DNA of 64,000 nucleotides from Daphnia pulex. Lineage: Eukaryota; Arthropoda; Branchiopoda; Diplostraca; Daphniidae. Below the pieces are notes generated by a model. It was not told the DNA's origin. It saw only the letters and a list, made by a program, of their open reading frames with translations, and made no database searches. The DNA lies in NCBI RefSeq assembly GCF_021134715.1, contig NC_060023.1, forward strand, positions 10,602,001-10,666,000, read 5' to 3'. A program made the position numbers and the translations under genes. Positions 34,201 through 48,416 of the stretch are shown piece after piece (positions within the stretch are counted from its first letter, which is position 1; every line of letters begins with the position of its first letter).

Positions 34201-37200
34201 CAGCCCGCTACGCTCCGAATCCGATCCGAAATCCGTTGAGCGTTTGGGCGACTGTTGACTGGCGGATTGAGCGGTGGATGCCGCCGCCCCCGCCTGGGAT
34301 TCCGTGGGCATTTCGGTGGGTATTTCTGGCGAGCTCCGCACGGAAGGTTCGTCGAAATCGGAGCTGTACGTTTGCCGGCCGGAATCTAATGTTTTGCGGG
34401 TCTGGCTCTGAACTCGATCCACTTCCATGGCCGCCTGACTGCCTTGCAAGAAGACGGATGCATTGGCCGCCAGCCCACCTCTGACATCTTGAGCGATGGA
34501 TCGCAGGGCATCCGTCTGCGCCTCGAAAAACGTCCGCGTCTTGGAATCGATTTGAATGCGAAATCGTTTCGACGAGTCTTTGATGGCGGAATCTTCCAGA
34601 CGGTCAACGTGCTGGATCGAGCGGTAGAGGCTTTCGTCGCGCTGGATCTCGGCCCGGAGCCGGGCCAGTAGCTCGTCCGATTTTTTGGCGTGTTCTTCCG
34701 CCAAACTTCCCGGCTGCAGAGGCTGGACAGTGCGTGACGACGGAGTCGTGACCAAGCGGCTGGTGGTTTCGTTGACGACATTTTCCGTTCCGATGGATCG
34801 CTCACGTTCGGAGCGATCGGAAGACGAAGTGGACTGCTTCCGTTCCGTATTGATGGCGCTCGAGTCCGAGTCGGAATTGAGAGTCAGCGGGGAAATGGCT
34901 CGCGGAATGGGACTCAATTTGGTGGAAAACATGGAGCGATTATTGGAGTCGCTTTCCGCCGGATGAGCTGCCAACCCACTTTCTGTTATACTTGTCGAGT
35001 CCAGCGGCCTGGCCAGCGAAAAAGTCGCTTCGAACGAGGTGTACTGCGGGGTCAGCGTCAGATAAGTGGTGTCCAGTTCTTGCGGGATTTGGCTGGCATC
35101 CGTCTCGTCATTGGATGGCGGATTGGCCACTGGGGGTGGTCCCGGATGACTTTCCAGTTGATTGGACATTCTCGAACCGGCCTCATGGACGCCGGTTCGA
35201 GAACCTGACCCGTTTTTTGGCAACTGGATTTCGTTTTTCGATGAAGAATGGGGCGAGGATGAGGAGGAGACGCCAGGCTGGGCGAGCTGGGCGAGCTGGG
35301 CGTTTGCGGTGGTGTAAGTGGCAACTTTGGCGACCGCATCCGGCACAGATATGTCAGAAACGGAGAGTCGTGACTGAAAGTCCGAGTCGGAGGAATTATC
35401 GTTGCCCCGCGGGATCCGGTTCATGGTCGCTTTGAGCTCGTCGCTAAGGGCCGAGAGAATGTTGTACGGCGCCACCGCCGGAAGGGGGAAACCGTTGGCA
35501 CCGCTGGCATCACGGCAGGCAGCAGCTGCCGGCCGTGAGGCAACTCTCTTCCAGCTGTTGGACCGCTCCGTCAACGGGTTGGGATCCATCTGCAGGATTT
35601 CGTTGAAGTCGCGAAAGTAGGTTTGTGGTTCTTCCGCCTCCCGTCCGGCTGCACCGGTTGGACGATGTTGTTGCGCAGGCTTCGGTCGCGCTTGGGTTTG
35701 GCCGGCGGCCGCAGTGGCTTCCGGAAGACGAGAAAGTCGCTGGAAAAGAGAGCTCAACTCGGCAGCCTCTTCCGTGACGTATCTGGAACGCCCGTCACTC
35801 GGCTTCGGGTCCGCTTTCGATTGTGACGCCACTTCCGGGCGCTGGCAGACGGTGGGTGATCCATTGCGCGATCGCCTGTTGTCCAACTGGAGAAATGCGG
35901 CCAGGTGATCAGGAAGCGGATGGTATTCGGTGGAGGCGGTCGTGTCCAGCAGTTGATACGGTTGTGGCTGCTGCTGCTGCTGCTGTACCGAAGAGATGCG
36001 CGTCGGGGGCGTCGGCGGCGGGTGGGCGACTCGTGTGGGTCCATCCGGAACCGTTCGACTCGAAAAAGATGCCGACGCGGGAGGTGACATTGGAGCGGGC
36101 GGATGGAGGGGAAGGTGGGAAGGAGGCGGAGGACGGAATGAGGTCATCTTGGTTGGGACTTGTCTCCTTATCTTTGGTAATTCCTCCGGCCCTGGTGATG
36201 GACGATAAGAAGAAGATGGAGCAACGTCCCTTGGCCGTTCCACCGCCGACGGATGAGCCGCATGTACCGCCGGAGTCTTGAGCGACTGGAATGAAGGAGC
36301 TTCTAAAAGATTTCCGATGTAATGTTCCATATCTTCAATTTTCTGGATCAAATTGGTCACGGGCTTGGGTTTGGTATCATCAGCTGCTGCTGACGCCGGA
36401 TGGGCGCGCGGAAGGAATCGCGATCTTGAAGACGATTCCGCGGAGACGCTGGCAGTCGAGCGGATCCTTTCCATCGTGGACTGCGATGAGGCCACCATCA
36501 TCTCGGGTGGCGGCAGCTGTGCAGCCGTCCGGCCCGTTGCGGCGCTGGTGGGGACCGTGTGAAGCCAATCGGTGCTGGAGTCGTTTACTTCGCTGCGGGC
36601 CGTCATCTGAGTCGCTTCATCGGTTGTTTGTCGCACGCCCAGCATCGGTTCCGTTTGAACGCACTTTTCCCTGCTGGCCTCCTGCTCCCGTGGCTTCTTT
36701 TTCTCCGGTTCTTTATCGACCTTCTTCGTCTTCTCTCTTTGAACAATCTTTGGAATGGAAATGATCTTTTCCGGTTTGGGTTTGTCGTTTGTTGGATCCG
36801 GCCCAGGTTTCGGCTGCTGCTGTTTCCGTTTGATTTGGACCAACGGTTTGTCCGGTAGACCCAAATCTGAGCGTTTGATGGGACTGACGCGGGTGTGTTG
36901 GCAAACATATCCGGCCGATCCTTTGGTGGCCTTCTCTTTGCGCTCCTTCTTCTGTTTCTGCATGTATTGGCGAATCTCATCGCGATCGTAGTGCCGGACT
37001 CGTTCCGCCTTCATGTTGTTGACCGGGTCGGTCGTCAATTCTTGTTCTTCGGGCACGGCTGGCAGGTCGACGATATCGTCGTCTAGTCTCTCCAAGTGAA
37101 TCGGAACTTGTTCCGGCGGCGAATCCTCTTCCAGCAACCCGACTGCTGCTGGGCGACCGAAATCTGAATCGATTTCTACCCCGAACAAAACAAGTTTAAA

Positions 37201-40200
37201 ACATTTTTCAGATTAAAAACGCAAAACTGATAGCACAAATTATGAACTAAGCGACTGGATGAATTTGTTTGAGAAAGTTTCGCCAAAAGGAATGACCGCA
37301 AACATTTTTCAACCGAAATTACACCGAAAAAGTTTGTTGTCGTTATTTCATAAATTTGATAAAGAAAAGAAGAGAGAAAAAAAAAATACCTGGCGGAACC
37401 GGTTGAAACGACTCGTCCACTTCCGCTCCATCAACCCATTGCGGACCAAGATTATCTATACAAGTACAGAGAATAAAGGGGTGGAAAGAGTCATGAAATA
37501 GTAGTAGTAGTAGTAGTAGTACATTAACACTAAAAACATTCTCTTTTTTCTTTATGGATTTTTCTGGGTTACGAGGGGAAAAGCAAAAATATTTGAAAAA
37601 GCCATTCGAAAAGGTTGCGATTATTCTTATTTCTTCCTTCTTTAAGTACGTACTTTCCCCATTAAAAGAAAAATAAAAAAATCAAGAGAAAAAAAAAAGG
37701 GAAAAAGGGAAAAAGGACATATTATTATTTACTGGATAAGTCTGCTGTCGAGTTGAGCGGCATCGAAGCGTGACCAGAGTTTTCTCCGTCGGCGCTGCTG
37801 ACGGGCAAGCAGCTCTCGACTGGCTTGTCCTCTCGGTCGTCGTCGTCATCTTCGCCGCCGCCACCACCGCCGTCACCGACGTGGCCATCCAAGTCCTGTC
37901 GACCACCTGCGTTACCGCCTACATCAATAAATGTCCATCAACGAGGGCATCAGTGCGGCAGCCAAGACCAGAAAGAGAAGAGAAATTTGGGAAACTCGTA
38001 ACCATTAAAAAAAATGCGTCTTTTTTTTTCGTTCAAGAAAATGGAAAAAGAAATGAATCAAAAAATGATAATAATGAATAAATATTTTTCCCATTCATCC
38101 CGGATTGAAAAAAAAAAAAAATCAAACGGGATTTGCGGATCGGGGGGAAAAAAATAATAAAAATTTCCCGACCATTTTTGTATTATCGCGCTCGATTACG
38201 TCTGGTTTTATTATTTCTGGTCATTGACGGCGGAAAAAAAAAGAGAAAGAAGAGAGAGAGAGAAAAGGATAGAAGGAAAAATCAAAGGCGATAAATCAGG
38301 AAAAAAAAAGAAGACGAAAAATACTCGCGTCCATCTCGGCTTCGTACGTCTGAAGAAAATTCAGCAACGACGCAACGGCGGTACAGAATCAAACGAACGC
38401 TCACGCAACCGTTCCCAATTTCCCACGGATGGCCAAACAAGTCTCTTTCACCGCATTCGTCATTACCTCCTCTACACACACATTTAATGCGTATGCACGT
38501 TCCAAATTGTTTTCGTTCCCATTTTTATCAATTTATCGATAAAAAAGAATCGATCCAAATTACCCCCTCCAAAACCCACAAAACATAAATTAAAAAGCCA
38601 AAACGAAATGAAATCGGGAAAACCGAAGGTTTCGACGCGAATCGCCCAACAGATGTTTGCCGATCACATCCAACAATAAAATGAAAATCAAATTTCCTTT
38701 TTTTTTCTTTCCCCCCACGACCAACTAGTTTAATCGTTTCATTGCTGATCGAACTAAACCAAAGCGTCAACTCGATTTCATTTCTTCTTTCTCTCTACCC
38801 GAAAAAAAGATTTCGATAGTTTTTTTGTTGGTAAGGTTTTTTCTCCGGGGGTTAGAGGATTCTGATGTCATCCGCCGAAGAAAAGAGAGAATGGAGGAAT
38901 AATAAGTATACATGCCCCGATGTGCTATCAGCCTACTCGACTGTATGCTGATGATGCGCCCCTCTTTTAGATATCAAAGGGAAAAGAAGCTGGACGTGTG
39001 GGACTCCATCATCCCGTGCGGGTTTAGCTGGCGATGATGATGTTGATCGATTGAGCGGAAGCGAACCTCTGACAAGATTTTTCATCGTGTGACTCTCTCT
39101 CTCTCTCTCTTTCCTTTTCTTTTTATTTTATTTCTCTCCCCTCTAGTCAAATATCGTCTCTCTCTCTCTCTCTCACCTGCGGTCGGTTGTCGCTGCTCAA
39201 TCCTCGGGTCGTGGTCGTGACTGCTGGCGGTGGCCGATCCGCCTGGCGTGATTTGAGTTTCACCTGCTAATCGAAACACACAAAATGCGTTTGGCGGGGC
39301 TCAGTTGAGATCGCAAGACACACACGTATCTACCACGTAACGTGACGTCGACAATAGAAAATGCGCAAAAGGGACAAGAACAAACACGGCGCACACATTG
39401 CGCAACGCCGATCCCCCCCTAGCCGAAAGAGTTGAGCGCCAACGACGACGACGACAACCGAAATTTAAAATCAAATCGTGGAAGCCCTTTCTCTCTCTCT
39501 CCTCTCCTTTCACTCTCTACCGAGTCTTCCACAACGCCCACGCCCCCACCGTTCCGTTTCTGGGCATCCGCCATCCATCAGTGCCACACGTATAGACTCT
39601 ACCCGCGTGTGTGTGTGTGTGAGGTAAAAGAACGAAACCGAATGAGGTCGTGTGTCATCTTCTTGGTCAACGAACCACCGAGTCGCCAAAAAAATGTTTG
39701 GAAAATGATCATTGCCGAATTGTTTGGCCATTTCGATTTGAGCCAAGTTCCCATCGATGAGCTGGTCGATTGTTTTCGGGAGTCACGTCTCTCCCCCCTA
39801 CTTTTCTGGCGTGTGGTGGTGGTGGATGTCGCCCACACGGCGAGCGTGCGGGTTATAGAGGATGTTCATCATCATCATCATCACGAACGAAAAAAAGGAG
39901 AAAGCATTTCTAGAGAGAGAGAGAGAGGAGTACCCGCACAGAGTTAGTCTTCCACCACCACGAACGCTTGGCTTTTGGTTAGTTAAAATAGAGGAGGAGG
40001 GAATGTGTGTTTGTGCAGCAGTGCGCACAGGCCGGCTGGCAAACATTCTCATGGCGAGTGAAAACGGGCAAACCACCACATCCACCACCACCATCACTCG
40101 GCCGTCCCTATTTTTATTTTCTTTCGGTTTTCCTCGTCTTCTTAGTTATTATTACATCTCATTGATGATCTTCGGCGAAAAAAAAAAAAAAAATTGCGCA

Positions 40201-42186
40201 AGGGCGCGCAGGCCGCAAACGATTTCGTTACCTGAGACCAGATGAGCATTGCGCTCCGTCGACGACGCTCGGCTGGTGGCGTAAATGCGTTTGAAACTGC
40301 TCACTCGTCCAGTGGTCGGCTGCTGTTCCCTGTTGGTATCACCGCTGCTACCACCACCACCTGCGACCAATTCATTTAAAATTAAAACAATCCATCAATA
40401 GATACAAAACAATCACGAAAAAAACAAACAAACGAGATTCAACATTTTTACGGAAAATCACGAATCAAAAATGCCTTTAGAATTTCCAACAGATGGATTC
40501 AATGATAGCAGAACTTCGTTTGCGATCGAGCTAATCAAAGCAGAACCGATCTAAAAGCTCTTAACGACTTGATCACGGAGGAGGAAAAACGAATCAACCA
40601 TCACGAATGAAACAACAAAAGCGAAAAAAAGAAATAAAAAGGGGGAAGGTCTGGCGGATATTTCCATTTTATGGGATCCCATTAGTTGTTTGTTTCTTCC
40701 CTTAATTGGAGAGCGCAGCGAATGAGATCAGCCGAAATAATAATAATAAAAAAAAAAAAATCAAGGAAAAACAAAAACCAAACAAACAAAACGAATGCGC
40801 AGGAAACGGTGGGACTCTGAATGAATAAAAATATTTGTTATTCGACAAGAGACCAATAAACCCCTCCGCGCGATACCACCAATCTCTCTCCCCCCTCCCC
40901 CTGGAACAAGTGAAAGACCCCAACAACAAACAAGAAAAAAAGGGAAACTCTTCTCAAATATGTTTAGCGTTCCAGTGCGATACGTGTGATCGATTGCGAC
41001 AGATGGATGACGTTGTGCATCAACCCCCTTGTCTTGTTTCTTCTCCCTCCTTCGACTTTTTACGCACCAGCGAGAGAGAGAGAAAGAAGGGTGTACATAC
41101 AACAACAACAACCACATTTGATAAAACACAGTCCCCCCCCCCCCCTAGCGCATCAAAACGGCCCGGCCCGGCCGCAAAGATGAGCAGCACAACTCTCTCT
41201 TTTCTTTTTCTTCGACTGACATTTTGTTTTCTTTCCTTTCTGTCTCTTTTTACCAAATAAGATAGTAGCTAGTATGGAATATCCAAATTTCGGTGTGTGT
41301 TTTTTCTTTTTTTTTGCTATTTTCGTTTGTTTGTTTATGATTATTAGTCACGGGCGAAGAAAGAAAAGAAAAAGAAAATAAAGACACGCACCTGTAGCGC
41401 TCTGGTTGTCGACGGTGGTTGCTCGTTGATGTGGCTCATCGTGCCGGATCGTTGGCCGGACCTTCTCATCATCCAACTATGAAAATGTGCAACGTCAATA
41501 ACATTTGACAAAAGAGAAGAAAAATGGTCAGAAAAAAAGAAAACATTTTCCCCCCAAACAAAACAACTGGAAAAAGCGGTTGGTGGTGGTGGTGGGTATT
41601 CATATTTCTTTGCTCTTTGGATATGGCATCGACATAGGACTTGCATCGTGTGATTTAAACAGATCATTTCTCTCTCAATCTACGCTAGGCTGAGCACACT
41701 GCCGACTCACGTAACCGTGACCACGGTTGGGCCGTGCAACAGCTGGACTAGATTATCAACTGGGCAGCCCATTAAGGAGTTTTGAAACGACACCACCACC
41801 AACCTGGGGATGCTGATTATTCAATACTTATTACTACACCACCGAGACTAAGGTGCAATTTAATATTCGGCCGTCGCGCATGGACGTCCAACTGTCACGT
41901 TCGTTTCTAATACGGTCCGTTTTAACCTTAACCCAAAAGAGAGAAATTTGTTGCTGGTGGACGGTTGAACGTTTACGTTTGGTCTTTGTTGTTGTTGTTG
42001 TTGGGTCCGTCTCGTAGTGGTGGCAGCAACCGGCCAAAACGAAGGACCGTGAGAAGGTTCCGTAAACTGCGAAGCCATTGGCGCTGGTGTGAAATTGGTC
42101 GTGCATGGAATCCACGGCCTTCCCGGCACGGAATAAGTTGCGAATGCCGAGGGTGTCACGTCGTCGTCGTCGTCGCTGTACGCCAT
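31217..42186 (-). CDS. Cep350: Centrosome-associated protein 350-like (CEP350), 10 exons
   Basis: Centrosome/microtubule-anchoring scaffold. Exons in transcription order: 41914-42186 (tentative first), 41392-41476, 40232-40360, 39177-39263, 37733-37918, 37390-37455, 33706-37175, 33353-33584, 33054-33214, 31217-32938 (TAA). All phases join: 6,411 nt, about 2,136 aa. Family evidence: DRDEIRQYMQKQKKERKEK (about 36945-37010) matches the DEVRQY..RQ.EERKRK motif of CEP350; a Lys/Glu coiled coil with KKRQRGLLLKLQEERARIEALRR (two parts, about 33900-34150) matches its coiled coil; the C-terminal KKRDRVDEILVRELQIEE with following acidic and hydrophobic residues matches the vertebrate C-terminus (KKRDRVD.IL..EL.EEE..W). 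PNKPPPPYTPP lies at about 31840-31880. No CAP-Gly domain is visible. The region between is Ser/Pro-rich and probably disordered. The first exon (start MAYSDDDDD) and its GTATTA donor are the weakest part. Confidence 0.85.
37499..37521. repeat. (TAG)n microsatellite
   Basis: About seven TAG/GTA triplets inside a CEP350 intron (37456-37732). Confidence 0.8.
37919..39176 (-). other. CEP350 intron with purine-rich simple sequence
   Basis: Holds a GA-rich run at about 38230-38280, homopurine stretches near 38110 and (TC)n at about 39091-39170. No other feature seen. Confidence 0.6.
39264..41391 (-). other. CEP350 introns between the short upstream exons
   Basis: Introns 39264-40231 and 40361-41391 contain GT/CA and GA/CT microsatellites (near 39610, 39910, 41090) and a C-run at about 41132-41145. 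Nothing coding beyond exon 40232-40360. Confidence 0.6.
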
Positions 42187-45100
42187 CGCCGCCGCTCTTG
42201 CGCTAGCGCCGCCCGCGTTTAAACAATGGGAAACGACCGTGTCACGAACAGGACGACGTCGGCCGTGTTTCTCTTCTTCAACTCTCGAACCTGCGGCGTC
42301 TGTTCACACAATCGGCCAAAAAAAGAAAAAGAAAAAAACAAAAATAAGAAACGAGAATGAATTTTCCATATTTTTTTGCGCGGGATAAAGAAGAATAGAA
42401 ACGAATCGTAATTCCCGCCAAGGTTAGAACACCCTTGAACACGTGATAATGGGGGGGAACTCTCCAGTTTCTCTCTCTCTCGTCTCCGAAGAGAATATAA
42501 CCATAAAAATAAATATACAGGGAAAAATGCAACACACCAGCACTGCCAGCAGATAGAAGAAGAAGAAGAATCGGCAAATAAAAAATACGAATGAAAACAT
42601 GAAAAACGCACGAGCCCACCCCTCGACGGAGAAGATGATGGAAAATCGTGACGAGCCCATCCTCACGGGACAGGAGAAGAAAGAAACAACAACCACATGC
42701 ATAATCGAATCGCGAGCTCTGCTCTTTCGACGTTGGTTCGTCTTATTCTTTTGGGATAATGTCGATGCGCACCCATCGACACGCCAACTGGCCAGTCGAC
42801 ATCATCCGAAACGACGACGACGTCGACGCCGCGATACTATCGCGTAACCCTAAATCGTTTTTCTTGGGAATAGGTGTCGTGAATAAAAATGATTTGGCGA
42901 CTCCAAGGTTGACAATGTGACAATGGCACAATGTCATCCTCATTTTTTCAAAATTCCCGCCCGAAAATGATGACAAATGTTAGAAATTATTTCTGGCGCG
43001 GTAATCATCAGCCCTTGAACCCTTTTCAGGGGGTCTTGGCCCGTCATTGGATCAATTTCCTGGCATTTATAATGCCTGGGCGTCGCCTGTTTTGTGTGCG
43101 CGTACCGGAATCTGATTTTCCTTTTTTTTTCCCCCGACGATGTTTGTTCCTTGAGAAATTATTTTTTTTTTTGTCTTGTTCTTTACCAGTCACGAAAGTA
43201 CACACACACACATAGAGTACACAGGTGCGCGTACGCTCATTAAGTGAATAAATCATTAATTCCCAGTTGGGAGGAGGGGGGTCTCGATTCTTTTGTTCCT
43301 TGTTGTTCTTTTCGCATGACGTAGCAGGAAAAATTGCGCACCGACAAGAAAAACTTGTTGCTGGATGTCGTGACTCTGATAAGAACGACGCAACACAAAA
43401 AAAAAAGAGGAGGATTCACCTTCAAAAACTGGGGAAAAACGCGGACAAGTGCGCGCACGGCAACTGCCAAACAACTAGCCAAAAAAAAATAAGGGGGCAA
43501 ACCACTTCCTAGACATATTCTTCTTCGTTCATCATCGTTTAGAAGAAAAGAGACGAGTCTCGTTAACTCGTTTAAATACTTTCCTAAAAAACCCATTTTT
43601 TGGGAAGGTAAAGAAAAGTCGACTGGATTATTATGACGATTCGAAATGGAATCGGAAAAATGCGCGCTGAAATCGAGTTCAGCACATCTTGATGGCCTCA
43701 TTGGCGTCCGAGCTATTTAGATATATGTGCACAGTAGACTAGTCGGCAGACATTTTTTGGCTGCGACGGGGGGGCTTTCAACCGGAGATAAAAAAAAAGT
43801 AGAAAGAAAAAGAGAGAATTAAGAAAATTCGAATCATAAAAAGATTTTGAAGAATGGCTTCTTTTTCGTCTTCACGGAGGAGGAGGCCATTAGAATAATA
43901 AGAGAAACACTGAAAATTCCGTCGTGTTTTTCTTTCAAAAAAAAAAGAGAGAAAGAAAAGACAGAAAAGAGTAATGTATGGATTTATGATCTCTTCTCGA
44001 GTTGAGCTTCAACGAATGAATGGTCATCTTGGCCAGTGAAAGTCTTTTTTTTTTTCTTTCGTTGTTTCCCCTTTCGTCCTTTAAAGACAAGAGTCGACGT
44101 GCGGTGTACACACACAAGAGCGGCCATACATTCACGTCTTCTCTCTTCATTCGGAACCTCGTTTTTATTTCATTTCATTTTTGTTTTCTTTCTCTTAAAG
44201 AGACGCGCACGGCGACGACGGCTTGGATAATAAAGAGAGTTGCCATCGTCGAGAGATGCTTTGCTATACGACAGACAACAAGCCCGAAATGACAACATCC
44301 TCCAGGGCAGAAAGGAGAACCCCTCAAAAACACTCGACATTCTCCGAGGACGAGGGCCATCATTCAAATTGCGCGCCAGAGATTTCGCAAGAGAAACAAA
44401 TTAAGGAGGTACTCGTCGGTTCTCTCTCCGGTGGATGAAAGACGTGCAACACACAATCGCGCTCACTTTCTATGAGCGTTGCGTATGATATATACGCCTG
44501 CCTGAGAGATGTTACAACAGCCCGAGAATCTCGTAAAGGCCCGTAGAGACCGCAGACGAAATTTTAAATTCACGAAAGAAAAAAAAAACGATTGTTTCGA
44601 CCATTGAATCGCCATTTAGAATTTTCGTTTTTTTTCTTTCTTCGATGCATAATTCAATTTCTTTTTTTTCTTTCTTTCAGCGTGTGTGGAAAGTTTGATA
44701 AGGCCGGCACACACATTTATTTTGTCAAGTTCTTTTTGTTCAGCTTTTATTTTTTCGAAGGCCCAGAACGCCATTATCGTAATTCAATTGCGAGTAGACC
44801 TTGGATTTGATTCGTGACATGTAACCAAACTATAAAACAGTTAACGATTGTGTCGATGGAGAGTGTATATCTCTCCAAATCTAAACTACCCCGGCTGCTA
44901 TACAGTACTATAATATCCTCGACCGCTCCATTAAAAGCCGGTGAAACAATGGGGACCCCACCGATGGTTGGCAGCCAGCAAACGGGGGAACAATACCGTT
45001 GCGCAATTTTTATTTATTTATTTTTTTTTTCTTTTGGAATCCAGATAATTCCACGCAGGGTTGCGAGTGGCGATTAAAGTTCGTGAGTCGAATAAAAAAC

Positions 45101-48100
45101 AAAAAAACAAGAACTACACGATGGCAAAACCGCTATAGAGGACAAGAACGCGCACGAGAAATAAGCGCAATCGCTCCGAAAATAGATACACTAATAAGTG
45201 AGAGTGTTTCCATCCAACCCCCCACGCGATCCACACCCTTTTTTGCCTTAAATCCTCACCTTCCACACGCTCCGTGAGTGCTGAAAAAAAATCTAAAAAA
45301 AAAATAGAATTCCGTGCGGCCATGATCCCAATATGTCCAGCGTCGAGTGCGCTATTGTCATCAACCGTCGAAAATCGGCTCTAATTTATTGAGGTCCAAG
45401 GGTGAGCAATTATGTTTTGAGCAATCTGGAATTCCCTGGACTCGCCACTTTAATGGCGGACAATAAAAATTGGAATCGGAATGATTTTACAAGTTGACGT
45501 CGTCCCCGATTTCCAAACCAGAAAGTGCGACAATTATTTCATTTTTTCAGGAGGGGGGATTCTGAATGAATCGGTTAGCACCACGACAAGAAAAAAGTGA
45601 CAATGTGTTGTGCACAGTGGCTGGCCTCTTGACTGACGGCAAAGGTTATCAACTTGATGTTTGATGGACGAGTATTTGTCTCTCTCTCTCTCTCTCTGCA
45701 CTGCAGTCCAGCAGCTCGGTGAGAAAGAGAAAGAAAAAACAAGAACCCGGAGGAGAGGGCACGGTCGACGTCATTCAAAGTAGGTTAGAAAGAGAGAGAG
45801 AACGAACGAACGACTCTCGGTGAGTGTGAGTGAGCTCCTTCGGGTTCACCTGAAAAACGACCGAGTGTGTAGTACTTCTCTTTCTCTCTCTCTCTCTTAC
45901 AACACTGAAAGAGACGTAGTAATTATGCACGCCGGTGCAAGTGGATAGGGAGGCTAAATAAGAAAGAAAGAAAAAAACACGCTGAAATTTTTTTTTTCGT
46001 TTTTTTCGTGACTGGATAATCGACAAGACAACGAGGATAGTGAGAGGGAGAAAAAGAGACAAGTGAGAGAAATCACGCAGAAAAATAGATCTTTTCACGG
46101 ACTTGGGTTGTCTTTGTTGTACGTACTTATACAGAAGTTTGAATGGAAAAAAGGGTTTCCAGTCGGCAGCCAAAACAAACGAAAAACAAAATCCCAGTCG
46201 ACAGCTGGGCATTTTTTTTCGGTCGTCTGTTTAATTTTGGTTTGATCTTTTCTTTCTTTTTTGTGAATGCGCTTACTATACTCGAGATAATATTTCCTTG
46301 AACTATTTCCTAAGGGGAAGCGGCGGCGGCGGCGGTCCCGGGGTTGATAACACTTGCGCATATTACATATTACTAGTTATACTAGACTACTCTCTGATAA
46401 ACTGGTTATTATTTATTGCATTGATGCAATAACGTGATTCTCCACCGCAGCAGCAACAACAACAACAGCAAAAAAATAACTTATACAAAGAGATATCTAA
46501 CAAACATGAGACCCCTTGTTTTGTTTTTTTGTTGTCGATAAAAAAAAAATTTCAAAAAAATTTCATTTTAATTTCTTTTATAAACGGCTCGAGGGGGGTA
46601 GCCGCCGATTCTCCTCTTCCTTTCGAAACGGGGCTCGGGTTCCTCGGCATGCATAATAGAATTATTAAGAAGGGGAGATATTAAGAGCGATCGCGTGCTA
46701 AGAGGAATCAGGCAACCGTGAACGATATCGGATAGTTCCAACGTGTAACGACGTCTTCTTCTTTACGACGATTGTGTTCGCCAGTTCAAAATCACGAAGA
46801 AGAAGAAGGAGAGAAGGATCTTCAGAAAAAGAGTGGGGGGCTATTTCAAAGTGAAAGTGTCGTTGTCGGCAGCGTTATGGAAAGTTTCGAACGTCGACGA
46901 TGGCGAGCGACCGAGGAGGCGGCCTCTTTTCAATCAGACACGGGCTGACGAAAGAAAAAAAAGGCGACGCGCGCAGACTCGGGAGAAGAAAAAAATCAAA
47001 AAAAATCAAAAGTTTGACCCCAAACATTTTGTCTCTCTCTCGACGAGGGTGGAGAAATAAAGCCCCCTAAGGTCTCACTCCCGCCAGCCTTCTGTAAAAA
47101 AATCATTATTATCATATGGTAATTCCGAATTCGGCGATGATAACAAAAGAACCCTGAAATTCCACCCTCCGAAAAAAATAAAAATGTTTTTTCATCCGCT
47201 GGAAGGAGAAGAACAAGAGCTAAGGGCGACATGATGTAAGACGAAGCTGGTTCTAATGATGTGTGGGATCTTTTGTTTCTTTTGGGGGGAATTTCAGAAT
47301 ATCACGACGTCCCGATTTCAAGCAAAAAACATTTCGGATCGATGATTAGTCAGTCAAGTAATGAGATTGCCAGGGCAGAGCAGTGGCGTGTAGTAGTAGT
47401 AACAGTCGTCGACTCCGGGCCAAGTCGACTAGCCGAGTCGACTCCAGTGGCAAGAAAAAAGAAAAGAAGCAAAAGAGAGAGAGAGAAGGAGAGAGAAGGA
47501 GAGAGACTATACAAGGTAGGGGCCGGCACAGGTGGAAGCTCAGTTGTCGATCGACACGTGACCAACTTCCATCTCCGCTTTTCATTCCGGCAGCTCCCCT
47601 CGAAAAAGTCGAAACAAACTATTTGTTTTGTTTTTTTTTTGTAACCGAATTTCAACTCTGAAAATCAAACGAATCAAATTCCCAACAATTCCACCGATAT
47701 TCCAATTTCAAAACCCCCAAAAAATCCTTCCTCTTCCGGGAGGTTGGCTTGTTTTTCCAAAGGGAATTTTTTTTTTAAATTCTCTTCACAAATTTTTGCG
47801 ATTTGATTTCGATTCGAAAAAAAAAAAATAGAATTTTCGACAGTGTTGCCCGTGTGAGTTGTGTGTGCTCTCATCTTCCAATTCCGTTTTGTCGTGAACG
47901 CGTCGCCCTAATTTTTCCGAGCCAGAAAAATTATTACGAGACATCGAGAAGGGGCCGATCGTCTTTTGAAAAAAACCAAAAAAAGAAACCGGAAGAAATG
48001 GATCATATGACACTGTCGTCGTCCAAATAGTCTGACACGTTCCTTTTTTCTTCTTCTTCTTCCAGCAGCAAAAAAATACCACCCCCCAACCATCCGTTTT

Positions 48101-48359
48101 CCGGTGTTTGTTTTGACCGTGTCTACCTTTTTTTTTCTTGTGTGCTACGGTGCGGGACGTGATTTCTGGGTCTGTCAAATGGACCCGTGGACTTTTTGAG
48201 TGACCCAAAACAGCCAACTTGCCAACAACTCTTGTGATTTAGACTTTAAAACACCCTCAAAAGTCAATTGGTAAAACTTTTTTTTTTTTAAATTGGCGAG
48301 AAAAATCACTGGCCAATCAAAATCCGCGCCGAATTTTTAATTATTAAAAATCCACGAAA
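42187..48359. other. Intergenic/5' region between the divergent CEP350 and fibrinogen-related genes
   Basis: No convincing exon. The region is full of homopolymer and (TC)n/(GA)n tracts, and ORFs in it are low-complexity. The two flanking genes are divergent, so both promoters, and perhaps further 5' exons of either gene, should lie here. Confidence 0.5.
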
Positions 48360-48366
48360 TATAAAA
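48313..48366 (+). promoter_or_regulatory. Possible CCAAT/TATA promoter of the fibrinogen-related gene
   Basis: CCAAT at 48313-48317 and TATAAAA at 48360-48366, 51 nt before the first ATG. If used, the leader would be only about 25 nt. AT-rich surroundings make chance occurrence possible. Confidence 0.3.
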
Positions 48367-48416
48367 GAAGAAGAAAAAACGAAGAAGGTGAAGACGACAA
48401 AAGTGCGACGACGAAG

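Noticed and set aside
37682..37906. 74-codon minus-strand frame (Thr/Ala/Arg-rich)
   Set aside because: Alternative frame of the CEP350 exon 37733-37918; the frame that joins both neighbours reads Gly/Asp/Glu-rich.
44223..44438. Possible small gene or extra 5' exon on the plus strand
   Set aside because: Open for only 71 codons, with no convincing splice partners and no family recognised.
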